64,000 nt of DNA from Cognatiyoonia sediminum (GTDB lineage: Bacteria > Pseudomonadota > Alphaproteobacteria > Rhodobacterales > Rhodobacteraceae): positions 248,001-312,000 of the forward strand of contig NZ_FQXB01000001.1 in the NCBI RefSeq assembly GCF_900129845.1. The letters run 5' to 3'. Shown here one piece after another: positions 33,849-43,648 of the stretch. Position numbers and translations under genes: made by a program. Position 1 is the first letter of the stretch. Each line of letters begins with the position of its first letter. Below the pieces are notes generated by a model. That model did not search any database and had not been told where the DNA came from. It was given only the letters and a program-made list of their open reading frames with translations.

Positions 33849-34621
33849 GCGGAGAAGAAGGCCTCCGTCAGGACAAAGTTGGCCGCAAGAATGAGGACCG
33901 ATGCCGCAACCACCGCGGATTTTGTTGCGCGTCCGACGCCCATCGCACCTCGGTCTGAATTCATGCCGAAGAAACATCCCATAAGGGCAGCGATAAATCC
34001 AAAAACCGCGCCTTTGACGAGAGAAGAGGCAATATCCTTTGCTTCAAGGAAATCTACCGTGTTTTGCAGATAGGCGGCGGAGGCAAACCCCAAACGTTCG
34101 GTGCCGATGATGTAGCCGCCCATAATGCCGATGGTATCTCCAACGGCGACGAGGAAGGGCGTCACCAGTGTCGCAGCCAAAACGCGTGGTGCTGTAAGGT
34201 ATTTCATCGGATTGGTCGAAAGGGTGATGAGCGCGTCGATTTGTTCGGTGACTTTCATCGTCGCGATTTCAGCGGCAATGGAGGAAGTGACGCGGGCCGC
34301 CACCATAAGCCCGACCAAGACCGGCCCCAGTTCACGTACCATGCCGATGGCGACGATCTGCGGCACTGCAGCTTCAGCACTGAAGCGCGCGCCGCCTGCG
34401 TAGATTTGCAAGGCGAGCGCCCCGCCAGTGAAGAGCGCGGTTAGGCCGACGACGGGCAGGGACAAAAAACCGATTTGGATCAGGGCCGTTCCGAAGGCTC
34501 GGCCATAGAACGGTGGCGTGACGATGTGGCGGAGGCTGTCAAAGGCAAAAAAGGAAAGTCGGCCAAGAAAGGCGAGGGCCGAGAAACTGGCCGCTCCGAT
34601 CAGGGCGAAAAATCGCGTCAT
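33845..34621 (-). CDS. mlaE: MlaE-type ABC transporter permease
   Basis: 258 residues. MlaE signatures are [21 protein letters not shown] (about 46-66), [24 protein letters not shown] near 109-132, and [21 protein letters not shown]. It is the membrane component of the MlaFEDB phospholipid transporter. It overlaps mlaF at its end and alr at its start (4 bp each), giving an alr-mlaE-mlaF operon. Confidence 0.9.
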   Translation of the reverse strand: MTRFFALIGAASFSALAFLGRLSFFAFDSLRHIVTPPFYGRAFGTALIQIGFLSLPVVGLTALFTGGALALQIYAGGARFSAEAAVPQIVAIGMVRELGPVLVGLMVAARVTSSIAAEIATMKVTEQIDALITLSTNPMKYLTAPRVLAATLVTPFLVAVGDTIGIMGGYIIGTERLGFASAAYLQNTVDFLEAKDIASSLVKGAVFGFIAALMGCFFGMNSDRGAMGVGRATKSAVVAASVLILAANFVLTEAFFSA

Positions 34622-35655
34622 GCGCCCTTATAACGGCGCGAATAGCGACCGCCGAGTGATGTTAAGATTTCATAGCCAATTGTTCCGGCAGCATTGGCCA
34701 GATCGTCGACGCCTTGCTGCGGGCCGAGGAATGTCAGCGCTTGTGGCGTTTCGCGTAGGTCCGTGACATCGACGGTGATGAGGTCCATGGATACGCGGCC
34801 AACAAGCGGGCAAGGCGTATCTTCATGCCAGAAGGTGGCCTTTCCTGACATCGCGCGGATTATTCCGTCGGCATAACCAGCTGATACAGTTGCGATTTTT
34901 GATGGTCGTTTGCACTGCCAAGAATTGCCGTATCCGACGACTTCGCCTTCTTCCAAGCTACGGATTTGGATAACAGGCAGGTCCATACGAACGACATCCC
35001 GCGCCTCGGTAAATGGCAGACCACCGTAAAGTCCAACGCCAGGGCGGCAGAGATCAAAGTGGTAGTCTTTTCCGAGCAATATGCCGCCAGTGGCGGCGAG
35101 CGAGCGAGGCGTTGAGATGCCGTCTGTCATCTGATGAAACACATCAAGCTGGTAGGCATTCATTGGGTGATCTGGTTCATCAGCACAGGCAAGATGGCTC
35201 ATCACCAAGGTCGGGCGTTGGGCGAGCGCGAGCTGCGCGATGGCTGCCCATTCATCCCATTCCATGCCGAGCCGGTTCATGCCGGTGTCGAGTTGCAGGC
35301 CAAACGCGTGGCCGGGCAAGGCTTCGAGATGGCGCGTCACTTGGTCGATCGAATTGAGCATCGGGGTGAGGCCCAGGTCACCGATCATATCGGTATCGCC
35401 ACGCATATGGCCAGAAAACACATTGATTTCAGGGCCTTCGCCTAAAGCCTGCCGTACAGCGGCGCCTTCTTCAGCGACCGCGACAAAGAACTTTCGCGCA
35501 CCGGCCTTGGCGAGGGCAGATGCGACTTTGCCCGATCCCAAACCATAGCCATCTGCTTTGATCACAGCCGCGGTTTCGCAGTTGGTTTTGGCATCCAAAG
35601 CGCGCCAGTTTGCGACGAGCGCGTCGAGATCGATGGTCAGGTGTCCGGTACTCAT
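34618..35655 (-). CDS. alr: Alanine racemase
   Basis: 345 residues from the ATG at 35653-35655, since the conserved start is [16 protein letters not shown]; an upstream ATG would add 20 residues. PLP lysine in [14 protein letters not shown] (Lys33), [13 protein letters not shown] and the catalytic-Tyr region [15 protein letters not shown] are all present. It makes D-alanine for peptidoglycan. It overlaps mlaE by 4 bp and lies downstream of a DUF6958, aldo/keto reductase and MerR group that separates it from dnaB. Confidence 0.93.
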   Translation of the reverse strand: MSTGHLTIDLDALVANWRALDAKTNCETAAVIKADGYGLGSGKVASALAKAGARKFFVAVAEEGAAVRQALGEGPEINVFSGHMRGDTDMIGDLGLTPMLNSIDQVTRHLEALPGHAFGLQLDTGMNRLGMEWDEWAAIAQLALAQRPTLVMSHLACADEPDHPMNAYQLDVFHQMTDGISTPRSLAATGGILLGKDYHFDLCRPGVGLYGGLPFTEARDVVRMDLPVIQIRSLEEGEVVGYGNSWQCKRPSKIATVSAGYADGIIRAMSGKATFWHEDTPCPLVGRVSMDLITVDVTDLRETPQALTFLGPQQGVDDLANAAGTIGYEILTSLGGRYSRRYKGA

Positions 35656-35822
35656 GGCGGCTGTTTTGACAGGGGTTTTCCGGCGCGGCAAGAGGCGGTT
35701 TTGGTATAGAAACAAATAGTTCTATGGTGTTTTGCAAAATGCCGCCGCCGCAAACCCGAGGTGTGATACCGTCCAGGGGCGAATGGCTAAGTGGTAAGTG
35801 CGTTGGCTAAAAGGAGGCCGCG

Positions 35823-36131
35823 ATGGCGAATGACGAACCCAAAACGATCTGTCGAACGCCGGCAGAAGGCAAACCTGGAACCACACGCATCCCGACTTGG
35901 AAATTTGACCTGCTACGTGGTCATATTTTGAACGTTGTTCGCGAAGCTGGATCCGATGGATTACCGTTTAGGGACTTGTCGTCTCTCGTCGCAAAACGAT
36001 TGACCGAAGAAGAGACAACGCGCCTTGGATCAATCGGGTGGCACACGACGACGGTGAAGCTTGAGATGGAAGTCGCGAGAGATATCAAACGCTTGGAAGG
36101 TGTTTCTCCACAACGGCTCGTTCTTGCTTAA
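35823..36131 (+). CDS. DUF6958-like small protein
   Basis: 102 residues. KFDLLRGHILNVVREAGSDG then LPFRDLSSLVAKRL look like a small winged-helix-type fold, and SIGWHTTTVKLEMEVARDIKRL matches the GWxxxTVxLDLEA pattern I associate with DUF6958. AAAGGAGG lies 11 bp upstream of the ATG, a strong ribosome binding site. It is isolated on the plus strand between alr and the aldo/keto reductase. Function unknown; a DNA-binding role is possible. Confidence 0.6.
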   Translation: MANDEPKTICRTPAEGKPGTTRIPTWKFDLLRGHILNVVREAGSDGLPFRDLSSLVAKRLTEEETTRLGSIGWHTTTVKLEMEVARDIKRLEGVSPQRLVLA

Positions 36132-36141
36132 CTGAGAGGCG

Positions 36142-37134
36142 TTAGAGTTCGCGAATGTCCTCAGCTTCAGGGCGTTCCAAAATTTGCTCAATCTCGATCA
36201 TCTGCTCTGGCGTCAGGGGACCGGCATCTAGTGCACCGCAAAGATCGGTCGCTTGTTCCGCTGTTCGAACTCCCGGAATCGGCATCGTGTTGGCTGACCT
36301 CGCCCAGAGCCACGCAAGTGCCCCTTGCGCAATACTGCGCCCATTCGACTGAAGGATGTCTCTAACAGCCTCGCGTTGTGACAACGCGGTCTCTGTGATC
36401 CGTCCGTCCATCAGATACGTGTTCGACGCATCACCGGTGTTGCGAATGTCATCTTTCGAAAAGCGGGTGGTGGAGTCATATTTCCCTGTCAGCACACCCA
36501 TCGCCAAAGGTGAGCGGATCAAGGCGACAAGATTGTTTTCTTTCGCCAATTCACACATGCCGGACGCAGGAAGGAAGACATTCATGGCATGTTCAACCGC
36601 GGTGAAGTTCAGCCGATCTGCTTGCGGCGATGCGTTTTCTGGGAAATCCGTGGACCAACCAAATGACCCGACTTTTCCGTCTTGAATCATATCGTCCAAC
36701 GCATCGAAGATTGGATCAGCGTTTTCTTTCTCCAATTGGTTCAGATGCAAAAGAACCAGATCAATATGATCGCGTTGTAGACGTCTCAACGATCCCACGA
36801 GGCTTCTTTTGATCTCTACGGGGTCTGTCATCGGTCCCGTAATCAGTTTCTTTTCGCCATTGATCTCAAGCCCGATCTTTGTCGCGATTGCCACATCTCG
36901 ACCTTTCAGCGCCTGCCCCAAAACCGTTTCGGAGTGGCCTGCGCCATAGGCTTGAGCCGTGTCGAAATGGACGACGCCATGGTCTAACGCAGCGTGAAGC
37001 GCCTTGGTCGAAACGGCGTCATCGACCTCACCCCAGCCTCGAGCGATGCCGTCGAGGCTATAAAACGGACCGCCGATGGCCCAACAGCCGACGCCAAGTG
37101 CTTGTTTTGCATGTATTTTTTTGAAATTAACCAT
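36142..37134 (-). CDS. Aldo/keto reductase, MerR-controlled
   Basis: 330 residues. The tetrad residues are visible in VHFDTAQAYGAGHSE (Asp and Tyr), IATKIGLEI (Lys) and LVLLHLNQ (His). GALAWLWARSANTMPIPGVR carries the cofactor-end signature. It belongs to the broad AKR group that reduces aldehydes or quinones; the substrate is unknown. It starts directly after the MerR stop codon with no gap, so both come from the MerR-type promoter at 37525-37555. Likely job: detoxification of an electrophile sensed by the regulator. Confidence 0.85.
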   Translation of the reverse strand: MVNFKKIHAKQALGVGCWAIGGPFYSLDGIARGWGEVDDAVSTKALHAALDHGVVHFDTAQAYGAGHSETVLGQALKGRDVAIATKIGLEINGEKKLITGPMTDPVEIKRSLVGSLRRLQRDHIDLVLLHLNQLEKENADPIFDALDDMIQDGKVGSFGWSTDFPENASPQADRLNFTAVEHAMNVFLPASGMCELAKENNLVALIRSPLAMGVLTGKYDSTTRFSKDDIRNTGDASNTYLMDGRITETALSQREAVRDILQSNGRSIAQGALAWLWARSANTMPIPGVRTAEQATDLCGALDAGPLTPEQMIEIEQILERPEAEDIREL

Positions 37135-37503
37135 TTAGAGCCCAAGTTTTGATGTATATGTGGAAATTTTGAAATTCAGATAGTCTTCGCAGGCCTCCAA
37201 CTCCGCGCGTCTCTGCGAGAGAGTTTCGGCATGAGAGCGTAAGAGATCGAGCCGCTTTCGTTGTTCGGTCGAGGTTTCCGATTCAGCGCTTTGGGCTGAG
37301 GCGGCAAACTCTCGGACCGCCTTCAATGGCATCCCTGTTGCGCGAAGGCGTGCAAGGACGATGAGCCATTCAAGGTCATCTGGCGCAAACTGCCGCCATC
37401 CTCGCTGATCCCGCGCGATGGCTGGAAGCATGTCCGATTTTTCATAAAACCGAATTGTATCGGGGGTCAGTCCAGACTTTTCAGATACCTCGTCTATTCG
37501 CAT
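37135..37503 (-). CDS. MerR-family transcriptional regulator
   Basis: 122 residues. The MerR winged helix is complete: MRIDEVSEKSGLTPDTIRFY (1-20), WRQFAPDDLEWLIVLARLRA (about 36-55), MPLKAVREFA. A coiled-coil dimerisation helix follows, and the protein ends KISTYTSKLGL. No cysteine pair for metal binding is visible, so the signal is probably organic. The operon with an aldo/keto reductase and the 19-bp spacer promoter support self-activation on ligand binding. Confidence 0.88.
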   Translation of the reverse strand: MRIDEVSEKSGLTPDTIRFYEKSDMLPAIARDQRGWRQFAPDDLEWLIVLARLRATGMPLKAVREFAASAQSAESETSTEQRKRLDLLRSHAETLSQRRAELEACEDYLNFKISTYTSKLGL

Positions 37504-37524
37504 AGGGTAATCCTTTCCACCCTA

Positions 37525-37555
37525 TGCCTAGCGACTTGGAGTAACTCTAGGTCAA
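37525..37555 (-). promoter_or_regulatory. MerR-type promoter with 19-bp spacer
   Basis: On the minus strand: -35 TTGACC (37555-37550), a 19-bp spacer (37549-37531), weak -10 TAGGCA (37530-37525). The spacer region contains the dyad GACTTGGAGT (37533-37542) and ACTCTAGGTC (37544-37553), 8 of 10 positions symmetric. Overlong spacers with a central dyad are the hallmark of promoters untwisted by MerR proteins. The -35 begins 2 bp past the dnaB stop codon. Confidence 0.75.
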
Positions 37556-37556
37556 G

Positions 37557-39050
37557 TTAAAATTCTTGATCGCTGCCCTGTTGCCAAGGTTTGACGAGGT
37601 TGCCGAAGCGCGTGAAGCGGCCTTCGAAGCTGAGTTCGACGGTACCGATAGGCCCGTGACGCTGTTTGCCGATGATCACTTCGGCTTTGCCGTGCAGGCG
37701 TTCCATCTTTTCTTGCCACTCGGCCATCTTTTCCATCTCGTGGTCACCGGGTTTTTCGCGTTCGGCGTAATATTCCTCTCGGAAGACGAACATAACCACG
37801 TCAGCGTCCTGCTCGATTGACCCTGATTCCCTGAGGTCAGACAGCTGCGGGCGTTTATCGTCCCGCGCTTCAACTTGACGAGACAGCTGAGAGAGGGCGA
37901 TCACTGGGATATTGAGCTCTTTGGCAATCGCTTTGAGGCCCATCGTGATTTCCGAGATTTCATTCACCCGGTTCTCGGATCGGCCAGCGCCGCGGACCAG
38001 CTGGAGATAATCGACCATCAACACATCCAAGCCATGCGTGCGCTTCAATCGGCGGGCGCGGGCTGCCAATTGGCTGATGGGCAGGGCGGGCGTGTCATCG
38101 ATGAAGAGCGGGCAGGCTTCCAAGGCTTTCGCGGCTTCCACAAAGCGACGGAATTCGGCTTCCGTCATATCGCCGCGCCGGATCTGTTCTGAGGGCACTT
38201 CGGATGCCTCTGACAAGATCCGGGCGGCGAGCTGCTCTGCGCTCATCTCTAGTGAATAGAACCCAACAACACCGCCATCGACGGCGCCCTCGCTACCGTC
38301 GGGAAGGATGCCTTTTTTGTAGGCCTTCGCGATATTGAAGGCGATGTTGGTCGCAAGAGAGGTTTTCCCCATCGATGGACGACCGGCGAGGATCAAAAGG
38401 TCGGATTTATGAAGCCCGCCAAGTTTGCGGTCCATATCGGTTAGGCCGGTTGAGACGCCAGAGAGTTGGCCATCCCGTTGATAGGCTGCATTTGCGACAT
38501 TAACAGCATCAGTTACGGCTTTAAGAAAGCTTTGAAAACCGCTATCCGAGCTGCCTTGTTCAGCGAGACGATAGAGCTCTTGTTCTGCCTCTACGATCTG
38601 TTCTTTTGGTTCGCTGTCGACGGCCACGCGGCTCGCTTTTTCAGCGATGGTTTGGCCGACTTGGATCAGCTCGCGGCGGATCGCTAGATCATAGATCATT
38701 TGGGCGTAGTCTCGGGCGGCAAAGGCGGAGATTGCAGCACCAGCGAGGCGTGCCAGATAGGCCGGGCCGCCCAGCTCTTTCAGCCCTTCATCGTCCTCCA
38801 GAAAGGTCTTCAAAGTAACGGGCGAGGCTAAGGCATTTTTTGCGATCCTGTTCGCGGCAGTCTCAAAGATGCGCGCGTGAACAGGGTCAAAGAAGTGCTG
38901 CGGGCCAACAATGCTCGCCACGCGATCAAAAATGTCGTTGTTGGTAAGGATCGCGCCCAACAACTGTTGTTCCGCTTCAACGGAATGAGGAAGAGTTTCG
39001 CCTTCGGCGGCTTCGATACCTGTCGCGTTGAATTGCGTGATCTCGTTCAT
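37557..39050 (-). CDS. dnaB: Replicative DNA helicase DnaB
   Basis: 497 residues. N-terminal domain begins LPHSVEAEQQLLGAIL (about 21-36). RecA-like core: Walker A ILAGRPSMGKTSLATNIAF (about 220-238), EMSAEQLAARIL, DVLMVDYLQLVRG and RDDKRPQLSDLRESGSIEQD (H3/H4). No intein. It unwinds DNA ahead of the replication fork. It is transcribed leftward, 220 bp after pyrE, and is followed directly by the MerR promoter. Confidence 0.96.
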   Translation of the reverse strand: MNEITQFNATGIEAAEGETLPHSVEAEQQLLGAILTNNDIFDRVASIVGPQHFFDPVHARIFETAANRIAKNALASPVTLKTFLEDDEGLKELGGPAYLARLAGAAISAFAARDYAQMIYDLAIRRELIQVGQTIAEKASRVAVDSEPKEQIVEAEQELYRLAEQGSSDSGFQSFLKAVTDAVNVANAAYQRDGQLSGVSTGLTDMDRKLGGLHKSDLLILAGRPSMGKTSLATNIAFNIAKAYKKGILPDGSEGAVDGGVVGFYSLEMSAEQLAARILSEASEVPSEQIRRGDMTEAEFRRFVEAAKALEACPLFIDDTPALPISQLAARARRLKRTHGLDVLMVDYLQLVRGAGRSENRVNEISEITMGLKAIAKELNIPVIALSQLSRQVEARDDKRPQLSDLRESGSIEQDADVVMFVFREEYYAEREKPGDHEMEKMAEWQEKMERLHGKAEVIIGKQRHGPIGTVELSFEGRFTRFGNLVKPWQQGSDQEF

Positions 39051-39269
39051 GTTTCCCTGTCCCGACTGCCCGCGTCTGTCTTAGCACTTTGGCTTTTCTG
39101 AAAGCTATCTGGGTATGTCTGTGGACAACCCAACCTGAACTGCTGTGAACAACCTTGGGGACGGTTGAAGTTCCCTAGATATAGCCGAAATGCCAGAGCA
39201 AATCTACCATATCTGTAAGTGCGCCACACCGAATCGTGTAACCGTCACAACAATCTGTGGAAAAGAAAG

Positions 39270-39938
39270 TTAGGCTGGGGACCAGCCTGATGGGTCGTTT
39301 AGATATGCTTCTACAGCGTTTAATGTCTCTGGATCATATGCGTTTCTGGCCTTGGCTTCGGCCAATACATCCCACCATGTGCAGAGGCTGAGGAGCTGCA
39401 CGCCGTGCTTCGCCAAATTGTCTTCAACACCCTCGAAAATACCGTAGTAAAAGATTACCGCTGTGGCATTGCAGGTCGCACCCGTTTCGCGGATCGCATC
39501 AACGAAAGACAGCTTCGACCCACCGTCTGTTGTCAAATCTTCCACCAAGATCACGCGCTGACCTTCGGTCATCACGCCTTCGATCCTTGCGTTGCGACCG
39601 TACCCTTTAGGCTTTTTGCGCACATACGTCATCGGCAAGGCAAGACGTTCTGCAATCATGGCACCAAAGGGAATTCCCGCGGTTTCGCCACCTGCCACGT
39701 TGTCGAAGGCTTCGAAACCTGCTTCCCGCATTATCGTGACGGCAAGGAAATCCATCAGGGTGCTGCGGATACGTGGGAAGGAGATCAGCTTGCGGCAATC
39801 TACATAAGTGGGTGCTTGCTTGCCAGAGGCATGGGTGAACGGCTCTGTCGCGTTGAAATCAATGGCTCCGATTTCGATCAACATTCCAGCGGTAAGGCGT
39901 GCGATTTCTTCTTTGCTGGGGAAGGACGTCGGGATCAT
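39270..39938 (-). CDS. pyrE: Orotate phosphoribosyltransferase
   Basis: 222 residues. [20 protein letters not shown] (about 36-55), [18 protein letters not shown] and the PRPP loop [20 protein letters not shown] are the OPRTase signatures. It makes OMP from orotate in pyrimidine synthesis. It is 18 bp downstream of pyrC, the preceding pathway enzyme, on the same strand. Confidence 0.95.
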   Translation of the reverse strand: MIPTSFPSKEEIARLTAGMLIEIGAIDFNATEPFTHASGKQAPTYVDCRKLISFPRIRSTLMDFLAVTIMREAGFEAFDNVAGGETAGIPFGAMIAERLALPMTYVRKKPKGYGRNARIEGVMTEGQRVILVEDLTTDGGSKLSFVDAIRETGATCNATAVIFYYGIFEGVEDNLAKHGVQLLSLCTWWDVLAEAKARNAYDPETLNAVEAYLNDPSGWSPA

Positions 39939-39956
39939 TGATGTGCTTTCTTTTGG

Positions 39957-41009
39957 TTATGTTTCGATATGCCAGTGCAGCGGGAATCCGGGATCAAACA
40001 GGGTGACAGGGCCGTCACCTGTTTCGATGTGATCCGGATAGGCGATGGGGTCGCCCTTGCGAAGGGTGATTGTGTCCGTATTGGCAGGCAGACCGTAGAA
40101 AGCAGGCCCGTTTAGCGATGCAAAGGCTTCCAATTTGGGAAGCGCGCCAGCGGCCTCAAATACTTCCGCCAAACAGGACATAGTGTTCGTCGCCGAGAAC
40201 ACCCCCGCGCAGCCACAAGATTGGAGCTTGTTTGCATCGGTATGCGGCGCGCTGTCTGTACCTAAGAAGAACCGCTTGTCGCCGGAAATTGCTGCTTGAA
40301 CCAGTGCCACTCGATGTTTTTCGCGTTTCGCAACAGGCAAGCAGTAATAATGCGGGCGGATGCCGCCGGCGAGAACGTGGTTGCGGTTTATGATCAAATG
40401 GTGCGTTGTGATCGTCGCCGCGAGGTTCTTGCGATTGTCGCGGACATAATCTACGGCGTCTTCCGTCGTGACATGCTCCATGATCACACGCAGATCAGGG
40501 TTCTTCTTGCGGATCGGTTTGAGTACGCGGTCGATGAAAACGGCTTCGCGGTCGAAGATGTCGATTTCGCTGTCAGTCACTTCGCCATGAACGCAAAGCG
40601 GCATCCCAATCTCTGCCATACGGTCGAGCACTGGACGCACTTTGTCGAAGTCACGCACACCCGAAGAAGAGTTGGTCGTCGCACCGGCCGGATACAGCTT
40701 CACCGCTGTTGCAATGCCGGACGCATGTGCGTGTTCAACATCGTCGGGGTCAGTATCTTCGGTCAGATACAGCATCATCAGCGGTGTGAAATTGCTACCG
40801 ACAGGGCGCGCCGCCATAATCCGATCTCGATAGGCGGCCGCGTCAGCTGCGGTCACAACCGGTGGCACCAAATTGGGCATCACAATCGCTCGCTCAAAAT
40901 GGCGGGTCGTTTCAGGCAACACGGCTCTTAACATTGCACCGTCGCGTAAATGCAGGTGCCAGTCGTCTGGCCGTGTGATCGTGAGTTCTGTAATGGCTCT
41001 GTCAGGCAT
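39957..41009 (-). CDS. pyrC: Dihydroorotase, class II
   Basis: 350 residues, the size of E. coli PyrC. Metal ligands His-x-His in [13 protein letters not shown] (about 15-27); [14 protein letters not shown] holds the carboxylated Lys in KLYPAG (about 103-108); CVHGEVTD and [12 protein letters not shown] follow; active-site Asp in LGTDSAPH. It cyclises carbamoyl aspartate to dihydroorotate. Operon partner of pyrE. Confidence 0.95.
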   Translation of the reverse strand: MPDRAITELTITRPDDWHLHLRDGAMLRAVLPETTRHFERAIVMPNLVPPVVTAADAAAYRDRIMAARPVGSNFTPLMMLYLTEDTDPDDVEHAHASGIATAVKLYPAGATTNSSSGVRDFDKVRPVLDRMAEIGMPLCVHGEVTDSEIDIFDREAVFIDRVLKPIRKKNPDLRVIMEHVTTEDAVDYVRDNRKNLAATITTHHLIINRNHVLAGGIRPHYYCLPVAKREKHRVALVQAAISGDKRFFLGTDSAPHTDANKLQSCGCAGVFSATNTMSCLAEVFEAAGALPKLEAFASLNGPAFYGLPANTDTITLRKGDPIAYPDHIETGDGPVTLFDPGFPLHWHIET

Positions 41010-41118
41010 GTGTGTCGATTACACTGCATTTTCTACGGTGACCAGTAGGGGCAGGGACCCACTTGAGCGTTATCCGAAATTTTTGCATCTTTAAGCTGCA
41101 AAGCACGCGGAGAGAGAC

Positions 41119-41403
41119 ATGTTTGGATTTCTAATTGCCTTGGGCGCTGGGTTCTTAACGCCTTTTCTGGAAAAACCACTGGCCGAACCATTGGCAAAGG
41201 CCATGGAGGGTCAGATCAAGGTGGAAGCGGGCGAGATGCGTTTGCTGGCCTTTATGATCGCCATGCTGATCGGTGCCATATGTTGTGCGGCCCTAGGAAC
41301 AGGCAGCATGTTTTCTATCGTGATTGGCGCGTCCTTGGGGTACTTTGGTCTTCGCATTGTCGACGTCATCAAAGGTGCGGTCGACGGGAAGCCGAAGAAC
41401 TAA
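41119..41403 (+). CDS. Small membrane protein, unknown function
   Basis: 94 residues. MFGFLIALGAGFLTPFLEKP, an amphipathic LAEPLAKAMEGQIKVEAGEM, then two membrane stretches (LLAFMIAMLIGAICCAALGT, MFSIVIGASLGYFGLRIV). GGAGAGAGAC precedes the ATG, supporting translation. It is divergent from pyrC and nearly tail to tail with the next gene. I do not recognise the family. Confidence 0.65.
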   Translation: MFGFLIALGAGFLTPFLEKPLAEPLAKAMEGQIKVEAGEMRLLAFMIAMLIGAICCAALGTGSMFSIVIGASLGYFGLRIVDVIKGAVDGKPKN

Positions 41404-41416
41404 GGCGAGGCCCTGG

Positions 41417-42385
41417 CTATTGGGCGGCGCTGCTGATCACTGGTCGAGCTGGGCGTAGCCCGTCTGCGGCAAGCTCAGCCAATCGTTCGCGAAAGAATGG
41501 GTCATCTGTTTGACGCAGGACATAGGCGCACAGGTTTGCAGCCAGTTGCGTGTGACCTGCTTTCAAGGCTCTGTTCAGGACGCGGCGAATGTAAGGGTCA
41601 TGGGCACGACGGGCGCGCATAAGCTTGGCAAATTTCAAAGTCGTAAGCCGGCCTTCCATGGCGGAAAGCATCATGTCATCATGTGTGCCGAGGCCGTCGA
41701 ACGTCGTTTCGATGTCGCGTCCGATGCTTGTAGCCTGCAATAAATCCACATTTCGTTTTGCAAAGAGCGCCGCATGCGCCCCATCGATCTTCTGCATCGG
41801 GTCGAATACCACATAGGCCTGCATCGCGGCATCAATCATCTCCGGCGCGAACCCGTACCTTGATGTAAAGTCATAACGGCGGTGGGGTTTGAAACGGGTG
41901 TCAAAGCCAGCGATCCGCGGATCGAGCGTCGCCTGTGGCTGAATGGCGAGAACCCGAGCCCCTGGGGCTGCGACGCTATAGGCCGCCGCGGCATAGCCTC
42001 CTGCGAGTGCGCCGTAAAAGAGCACATCCTCAAAGGCTTCGAAAAAGCCCTCATCGGTCAAAGCGTCGAAATAGCTGTAGATCACCTGATCGCGGAACCA
42101 ACTTTGCCGTTCCGATACAATTGTCAGGCAAGACCATCCTTCTTCCCGGGCATAGACAATCCCGCGTGGTTCAGCGGACAGTTTAGAGGCGCGAATACGC
42201 TCTACGCTTTCAAATGTCACCAAAAGCTGTGGGCCGGCCTTCAGGAAATAGGCTGTGTGATCGGGCCCAAGTTCTTTAGCCGTGCCAAACTCATCTGCGA
42301 TTTCTTGAAGACGGTTCGACCAATCTCGGATCGAAAGCCCCTTTAAGCGGGGTTCGAATTCGAGCGCATGGTCTTCCATTATCAA
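41417..42385 (-). CDS. Alpha/beta-hydrolase-like protein lacking the nucleophile
   Basis: 322 residues, starting MIMEDHALEF; an in-frame ATG at codon 3 is equally possible. The middle part VLFYGALAGGYAAAAYSVAA (about 122-141) resembles the nucleophile elbow of alpha/beta hydrolases (G-x-S-x-G-G-Y), but Leu stands in place of Ser. ARVLAIQPQATLDPRIAG follows, as in the related group where a product aspartate follows the next strand. The C-terminal quarter is a helical region (LTTLKFAKLMRARRAHDPYI). It may be a non-catalytic binding protein. The family assignment is tentative. Confidence 0.55.
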   Translation of the reverse strand: MIMEDHALEFEPRLKGLSIRDWSNRLQEIADEFGTAKELGPDHTAYFLKAGPQLLVTFESVERIRASKLSAEPRGIVYAREEGWSCLTIVSERQSWFRDQVIYSYFDALTDEGFFEAFEDVLFYGALAGGYAAAAYSVAAPGARVLAIQPQATLDPRIAGFDTRFKPHRRYDFTSRYGFAPEMIDAAMQAYVVFDPMQKIDGAHAALFAKRNVDLLQATSIGRDIETTFDGLGTHDDMMLSAMEGRLTTLKFAKLMRARRAHDPYIRRVLNRALKAGHTQLAANLCAYVLRQTDDPFFRERLAELAADGLRPARPVISSAAQ

Positions 42386-42673
42386 CGTCCCAACTCGTTA
42401 ACGGTTCAACAGTTTCCCACCTAGGCACGCTTTGCGGCGAAAATGGGCTCCCCTCAAGACAGATCATGGGTCATTGCTGGACAAACAAAAGCAATTTTGG
42501 CGATCCATTGATGCTGCGACCGTAACAATGGCCCCATTTTTGTTTATTTTCCATAAGAAAATGATGATTTGCGGTGACGACTGGTTCCCTTGCCATCCGC
42601 TCCTAAGTGAAGGAGGGTGAGCTTCACTGAGGTTCGCACTTGAAACCTTTTGAGACACCGGAATTGGGAACAA

Positions 42674-43648
42674 ATGATACGATCTGACCACGATCTTTTG
42701 GCGCTCGCTTTAGACTGGCACAAAGCCGGTCGAAAGGTTGCCATTGCAACTGTGCTTGAGACTTGGGGCTCTGCACCACGTGGCGTCGGGAGCCTTTTGG
42801 TGATGGACGATGCCGGTGCGATGGAAGGGTCGGTGTCAGGTGGCTGTGTTGAAGGCGCGGTTATGGTTGAGGCCATGGATGCAGTGTCCGATGGCAAGCC
42901 TCGCGTTCTTGAGTACGGTGTGTCCGACGACACGGCTTTTGAAGTTGGACTCGCGTGTGGTGGAACCATTCGGATTCTGGTGGAGGCGGTCGGCGCTTCC
43001 ATGGGTGAAGACGTCCTCAGGTCTTTGGTTGCGAGCAAATTGAGCGCGAAACCAGCGGCTTATGTCGTTGATTTGGAAAGTAACGCGCGCCGTGTGTCAG
43101 ATGCTTCCGAGTATGTTGAACGCTTTCGAGTGGATCGCTCTGGTATCGAAGAGGACGGGCGCACTTTTGTTGCGATCCACAATCCACCTCTCCGGCTTTT
43201 CATCGTTGGGGCCGTCCATATTGCGCAACATCTGGCGCCGATGGCGCGTGCGGTTGGCATGTCGGTGACAGTCATTGATCCGCGCGAGGCCTTCGCAGTT
43301 GCCGCGCGGTTCCCGGATGAGACTTTGGTGCATGAATGGCCAGACGAGGCTATCGACGCATTGGCCCCTAATGAACGCACGGCGATCGTGACGCTAACAC
43401 ATGACCCCAAACTAGATGATCCGGCGCTTCAATCTGCGCTCAAGTCTAAAGCCTTCTATATTGGCTGCCTTGGGTCAAAACGAACCCATGCAAAGCGCGT
43501 CACTCGTCTGGAAGAAAGCGGTTGGACCGTTGACGACATCGACCGCCTACATGCCCCGATCGGATTACCCTTGGGCGGTCGCGCACCCGCAGAGATTGCT
43601 GTCAGCGTCATTGCCGAGATCGTTCAATCTTTGAGGTCCGCCCAATGA
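42674..43648 (+). CDS. XdhC/CoxF-family molybdoenzyme maturation factor
   Basis: 324 residues from the ATG at 42674; a TTG at 42650 would add 8 residues. WGSAPRGVGSLLVMDDAGAM (about 32-51) and SVSGGCVEGAVMVEA (about 54-68) form the XdhC CoxI-like domain, and the C-terminal Rossmann part has LRLFIVGAVHIAQHL with IGCLGSKRTHAKRV. XdhC binds and sulfurates Mo cofactor before insertion into xanthine dehydrogenase-family enzymes. It overlaps the next gene by 4 bp. No large molybdoenzyme subunit is in the window. Confidence 0.85.
   Translation: MIRSDHDLLALALDWHKAGRKVAIATVLETWGSAPRGVGSLLVMDDAGAMEGSVSGGCVEGAVMVEAMDAVSDGKPRVLEYGVSDDTAFEVGLACGGTIRILVEAVGASMGEDVLRSLVASKLSAKPAAYVVDLESNARRVSDASEYVERFRVDRSGIEEDGRTFVAIHNPPLRLFIVGAVHIAQHLAPMARAVGMSVTVIDPREAFAVAARFPDETLVHEWPDEAIDALAPNERTAIVTLTHDPKLDDPALQSALKSKAFYIGCLGSKRTHAKRVTRLEESGWTVDDIDRLHAPIGLPLGGRAPAEIAVSVIAEIVQSLRSAQ

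Noticed and set aside
35776-35806. tRNA-like stretch (GGGGCGAATGGCTAAGTGGT AAGTGCG) resembling a D-arm
   Set aside because: No anticodon arm, no T-loop (GGTTCGAATCC) and no closing acceptor stem follow; the DUF6958 gene starts right after it.
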